A DNA stretch of 64,000 nucleotides from Arbacia lixula. Its lineage: Eukaryota > Echinodermata > Echinoidea > Arbacioida > Arbaciidae. Each line of letters opens with the position of its first letter. Position 1 is the stretch's first letter. Below, piece after piece: positions 59,630 to 64,000 of this stretch. Location of the stretch: NCBI GenBank assembly GCA_963669155.1, contig OZ022581.1, forward strand, positions 8,399,803 to 8,463,802, given 5' to 3'. A model generated the notes under the pieces. It was not told the DNA's origin, made no database searches, and saw only the letters and a program-made list of their open reading frames with translations. The translations under genes and the position numbers were made by a program.

Positions 59630-59834
59630 AAATAGATTCCTGACGAGGGTCCTGCGCTTTTACTCGCGCTACTTTAGGGGCAGGTCTCCGGGGTGGTAAC
59701 GGTGGTGGTTGCGGTTCCCAGTTTTGGTATAAAGGAGACTGGTGGGATCGGATGGGTTCCGGGAGCTGGTCTCTCCTCCTCTCAGGTTCGTTTGAGCGGA
59801 GAGGCCCCGCCTGGCTACGAGCTACTCCTGACTG
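59630..59834 (-). CDS. Pro/Arg-rich exon with SH3-ligand-like motif
   Basis: The frame reads QSGVARSQAGPLRSNEPERR, then SHQSPLYQNWEPQPPPLPPR and RPAPKVARVKAQDPRQES. PPPLPPRRPAP fits PxxPxR-type SH3 ligands, and PLYQNW offers a possible tyrosine phosphosite. Acceptor 'ttgccggcag', donor 'gtgagt'. Phase 0 in, phase 1 out (205 nt), following the exon at 60216 in frame. No domain is recognised; likely a disordered adaptor segment. Confidence 0.6.
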
Positions 59835-60215
59835 CTGCCGGCAAAGTAAAGATCATAAAAGGAGTATAGAAAGGAAAAAGAAGGAATATGAAAATGATAA
59901 GAAGACGAATCATGAGGACACCAAGAGACAACACGAATTACAATGTGATACAAGAAGAGCTTAGCAGAATGAGGAGAAGGTGAGGACAATTGAGGAGGAG
60001 AGAGAAGGAAGATTCAGGAGTCCACAATCTACAAACTTCCAAATATACGAACACACATGTTTCCACGCAGAAATGTTGACACGGTATGCCCGTTACACAA
60101 TGATTACAATCGTCATCGTGTTGTTCATGGCATCTAGTGACAAGAGTGATGTCACCATGCACTGAGAATAATATAATATAAAATAAACAGTTTTTTTTGT
60201 TTGTTTAATGCTTAC

Positions 60216-60413
60216 ATCTCTCCATGGGTCTACTCTACTGCTCGATGGTCTCTCTGCCGAATGGAGTTGTCCAGGACGAGACGGCGCACCACTGGGATCC
60301 CCGTGATCACGGGGCCCATTTTCGGGCCCTCCATGGGCACAAAGGCTCAATGGCAGCTTGCCCTCAGCAGCGTATCCGCTAATGTTACGCCACGGGAGTT
60401 CTTTGGGCGTGTT
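60216..60413 (-). CDS. Gly/Pro/Ser-rich linker exon
   Basis: It encodes NTPKELPWRNISGYAAEGK, then LSLCAHGGPENGPRDHGDP and SAERPSSSRVDPWRD. 66 codons, phase 0 both sides. Acceptor 'ttatcagaaacag', donor 'gtaagc'. GC-rich compared with flanking introns, which supports coding. Confidence 0.6.
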
Positions 60414-60525
60414 CTGTTTCTGATAACACAGAAGAAAAAATGAGAGAAAAAAAAATAAATTAGCTTTGTACGCGCCATTTGCGCTTGAGTGCAGTTAACC
60501 AATGCGTGTAAGCACATGTGCATAC

Positions 60526-60526
<1 letters not shown>

Positions 60527-60563
<37 letters not shown>
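60527..60563. repeat. (GA)n microsatellite
   Basis: About 18 GA units in an intron of the minus-strand exon series. Confidence 0.85.
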
Positions 60564-60565
<2 letters not shown>

Positions 60566-61238
60566 ACTTACTTTGTATGGCCTACAACATGTGAATTGAT
60601 AATCTACTTATAGTTAAACCATAGGCCAGCGGTGATAACAGTATTGTTTTGAACTCACCTCGCTCCGAAAATGTTAATCAAAAACCTGACCCAGCTCTAT
60701 TTATACGATATGGACCCTATACACAGGAGGACATAACACATACTTATAACTATACTTATACCAAGGGCATGGTATAAATATACACTTCTCAGAGGGGCAC
60801 AATATAGGCACAGGATGATTTTAAAACAATATCACTATCGCGAGGCGCTAATCGAGTGATAGTGTGTAAATGTGATTAAATGGTATCCTGACCGTCAACC
60901 AATCGGGTAACAGTATTAACATGAGGTATATAAACAATAAATGAGGAATATCTAGAGTTACGTGTAAGTAAATGTGTCAACATATAGAACAAGCTCTTCA
61001 ATAGCAAACTAAAATTTATGTGTAAATTGCTTGAACAAAACAATAAAATAAAAAAACACTACAAAACGCACAAACTAATATACGACAGAGCCCAAGAATT
61101 TAAGAATGGTCTTTACATTTTTGTTACCAGATTTATAATTAAGTTGTGCGTGCATCTAACATTCCACCAGCGTGAGGAGTAAAAAGTACCTGTAAGTTGT
61201 TTGTAGGACCATTGACCATGGTCCATGGTAGGACATAC
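60564..61238. other. Intron, no exon supported
   Basis: AT-rich, nothing recognised. Confidence 0.4.
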
Positions 61239-61355
61239 CTGTTCGCGTCCACCAGTACAGCTGTCTCTCGAGCCTCGTCTGTCCGTGGGGTACCGCTTCG
61301 GACCAGGAGGCGGTTTAAGCGCCTTTCGGGGCAGCGTCTTTTCCCTAGATGGTGC
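61239..61355 (-). CDS. Basic Pro-rich linker exon
   Basis: In phase with its neighbours it reads APSREKTLPRKALKPPPGPK and RYPTDRRGSRDSCTGGREQ (39 codons, phase 0 both sides). Donor 'gtatgt'; acceptor 'gagcaaag' is weak. A second frame of the same stretch is also open and cannot be excluded without transcripts. GC-rich compared with introns. Confidence 0.5.
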
Positions 61356-62011
61356 CTTTGCTCACATATTTCCCCGGAAGTAATATAAATAATCGAAATC
61401 ATACCAATATATCCACTCTGTGTCAGACACATCTGACCAGCCCAATGTGGATAATGTGGATAATGGTTATATCATTCTGATATTCGAGTGTTAAGATCTG
61501 CAAGCATTTTGTGCTTACTCAAGTGGGTTTGGGAAAGATCGTGTCATGCAAATGAGCTGAAATGGTAGGCTATTTTGAAATTCACAGAAAACAGGGCATT
61601 GCCATCAATCGCACGACTTTTAGAAATGTAAAAGGAATATGAATATGATTGTGTTTGTTGTTGGTTGTTCACGTTGCAATGACCAGCAATATTACGGTAT
61701 ATCATTTTGTTATAAAGCTCACAAATAGTATTATCCCTTCCTTGACTGGCGGAGATGAACAAAATTACCTTTTGTTCAAGGGGATTGTTGACCCCCCCCC
61801 CCCCCACCTCCGACCCTCCGCACTCTAGTCCCTGTACACTTAAACAAGAATTATTGTCCATTGAAAGTGTGAATAATTCATTCACGATGCATAGGCGTGG
61901 GATGTAGGCGAAATTAGACTTGGTAGATCATTCAAATATAAACGGGATAAAACCCGATGTTGTCATGAAAAGTTATCGTAAGGGTAAGGTATGTGTTTTA
62001 AATATACGTAC
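61356..62011. other. Intron, no exon supported
   Basis: Contains a C run at 61791-61805; otherwise nothing recognised. Confidence 0.4.
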
Positions 62012-62094
62012 CGTTAATCTACCGGCGTCGTTATACGCGTATTTATCTTGGATCATCTTGGCAGCGTCATTGCGGTATTGACATGATGAATCCT
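62012..62094 (-). CDS. Exon following the duplicated 37-nt exon
   Basis: It encodes EDSSCQYRNDAAKMIQDKYA and YNDAGRLT, phase 1 in and phase 0 out (83 nt). Acceptor 'aatttttttag', donor 'gtacgt' strong. The composition suggests a helix. It corresponds in position to exon 47909-47960 of the other set but is not similar to it. Confidence 0.65.
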
Positions 62095-62307
62095 CTAAAA
62101 AAATTATTCAAATAAACAGTATCAGTAAACTACCCCGTAACACTATGAACAGGGTCCTTTGTTTCGCGGGCAAAATTTCAAATTTCAAAGGGTCCCTTTC
62201 ATAATTTCATAATGTATCATTCGCCCGCGTCTTTGGGTGTGATGTGACACTCCTACCGCTGAGAATAGATGAATATTAAGATTTAGGTATACTTATATAC
62301 CTTATAT

Positions 62308-62314
62308 ATCTACA

Positions 62315-62356
<42 letters not shown>
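62308..62356. repeat. (AT)n microsatellite at boundary of copy B
   Basis: AT run matching the position of 47997-48055 relative to the duplicated block. Confidence 0.85.
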
Positions 62357-62358
<2 letters not shown>

Positions 62359-64000
62359 AAGAATATAGGTTGCGATGGCGCTGATTTCTAGGTGAGGACA
62401 AACAAATTGAATGAAGCGCCGGATAAAAAAAAATATTCGAATTTTCGATCATAGACCTTTATCTAGAATGAATGAATCATTCATTCTTAAAAAGCAATCA
62501 TGGTTATGTAATTATTGCTGATTATCTCACAATAATAACGGAGCTGGTGTCGGGTCACTTGTCAATCTTCTGAAGCCTATTTCTTCTATCCTTTATTTAA
62601 ATGTTAATGCAAGTTTCCTATATAATAGTATAATATACGTATTATCAAGTATCAAGTTTTTAAGTGTCTGTGCAATGATTGATGAATGATATAACCAGGG
62701 CCCCCGGGGAGAACAGTGCCTGACAAACTGACAGGGCTACCCTGGCAAAAGCATGATTAAATAGATAAATACATGAATAAATAAATGGCGGTGCTATGGG
62801 ACGTAGGAACACTCCAAAAAAGAAAACATGAGATGAATTCCCGTTTTGAAAAAAAAAAGCAAGAAAAGATTACAAAATGAACAAGAACAGTTTTTACCTT
62901 TTTCACCAAGGTTCATCACTCTCAACTGGGTGTCCTGTTTGAATATGAAACAACATAATATCCAATATGTAATTAAAGATACCTGCACATTGGGTTTAAA
63001 TGAAAAGGAGTCCGTGGGCGCGTCTCTCGACACGATGACAACTCTAAGCCGAGATCCAATCCGATATTTAGCACCGAGGTGATTCTCGTAATTATTACAG
63101 CTGTAATCTTAGTTCTAAATACTGAATTGCTAAATTTCTCGGACACTGTCGCATCTATTGTACTCGATCGGACGTTCCTGAGAAGAAAAGTGACCTATGG
63201 AAGTTGAGTTGCGTAATTAGGGCCATGGAAAGTGAATACATTTTCATTTACGCGTGCTACAATGACACTTGCACACATGTGTCGAACTTCGCTAAGCATT
63301 AAATCAGCTGTGGTGGGGTAAGGGGTTAGCATGCTCAACATTACTCTATTGAATTCGAAATTCCCGAAAAATATTTCATAATGTATCATTCGAACATTCT
63401 GGAGATAAAAAGGCTAGTTTAAGTATATTAACATTTTAACACATTTTAATGTTCAAAACTCACTAGTGTTCGATTATTTCTCTTAAGATTATCAACTGTA
63501 CTTTTTGATTGAAATGTTTTATCTGCTGTGACGCGCAATACATGTATTTATTAACAACTTTTCACAATATTAAGACATTAACTTAAGCATGGCATGTTTA
63601 CCTGGACTAGCATTAACATGGTATCTTTCAACACGAATATGACCAAAATGGAAAGCATTTAAGAAAATCGATGGATTTATTGAACAGAAGAAACTGGGAG
63701 TTTGATACCACAACAATCTTCATTGACATAATTTGTTCTCCATCAAGCCATAGGATAATCACCGTTTTAAACAATACTTTACCCCCTGTTTAACAAAATG
63801 GTTAACATTTCAACCTGATATTTTGTCAATTAATATTTGTCTGAAAATCTCGATCCGGTATCGATACACGAAATGTCACTGATATCCGACTTTAATAGCA
63901 TTCTCTTCGAGAAGCGGTTCAGCATCATAAATAAGCCAGCTCATCATGGTCGGACACTCCACTGAATCAAGAATGAATAGGGATTTGATCATGAAGCTGT
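62357..64000. repeat. Segmental duplication, copy B (runs off the window)
   Basis: Matches copy A from 'agaagaatataggttgcgat' onward, with small indels and substitutions. Around 63611-63625 it reads 'cattaacatggtatcttt' without the LINE found in copy A, so it preserves the empty site. Confidence 0.92.
62898..62934 (-). CDS. 37-nt exon, copy B of the duplicated exon
   Basis: It encodes DTQLRVMNLGEK with acceptor 'catattcaaacag' and donor 'gtaaaa', phase 0 in and phase 1 out. It joins in phase to exon 62012-62094. See the copy at 48600-48636. Confidence 0.6.

Overview
The window looks like nuclear DNA of an animal, most likely a marine deuterostome such as an echinoderm. This is an inference from three things: AT-rich intron-dominated sequence with small GT/AG-bounded exons, dense MITE/foldback elements and LINEs of types common in sea urchins and their relatives, and a Ty3/gypsy element with one main pol frame. 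I see no bacterial operon, rRNA, tRNA or CRISPR array.

Left part (1-13.7 kb, + strand): the 3' half of a microsomal epoxide hydrolase gene (EPHX1-like). Its exons are 4631-4745, 9113-9242, 10149-10354, 11024-11255 and 11623-11816, with matching splice phases. The nucleophile exon (GGDWGS) sits between two long, mutually reverse-complementary minisatellites. The last exon carries a short frame-changing deletion just before the conserved GGHFAAF segment. The 5' exons are not in the window. The introns and upstream flank hold several palindromic MITEs, one interrupted by another element.

Middle (13.7-32.7 kb): long non-coding sequence with a degraded tandem array (about 16-18.8 kb), a LINE fragment (about 19.2-19.8 kb) and a young Ty3/gypsy LTR retrotransposon (20214-28226). 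The element has LTRs that look identical where compared, a PBS, gag with a zinc knuckle, a textbook -1 frameshift signal (G GGA AAC, 6-nt spacer, 7-bp stem), pol with PR-RT-RNaseH-IN, and a polypurine tract. Pol is cut once by an in-frame TAG inside RNase H.

Right part (32.7-64 kb, - strand): a gene reconstructed from splice phases. Eleven exons from 48636 down to the stop at 32775 join without a phase error into 625 codons: death domain, 19-nt microexon, death domain, linker, ZU5, UPA-like region, death domain. The end of ZU5 has a His-Phe-Ser motif like the autocleavage site of PIDD and UNC5CL, so an autoprocessing death-domain signalling protein is the best guess. A second run of - strand exons (62934 down to 59630) encodes a Pro/Arg-rich segment with an SH3-ligand-like PPPLPPRR. 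Its first exon is a duplicate of the first exon of the other set. The two sets lie in a tandem segmental duplication (about 48056-51461 and 62357-64000). A LINE sits in copy A, and copy B keeps the empty site. An L2/CR1-type LINE and decayed LINE pieces fill the rest.

The items most worth a second look are the HFS-bearing DD-DD-ZU5-UPA-DD gene, the complementary minisatellites around the epoxide hydrolase catalytic exon, the retrotransposon recoding signal with its odd 3' end, and palindromic elements that begin within about 15 nt of splice donors in both genes.
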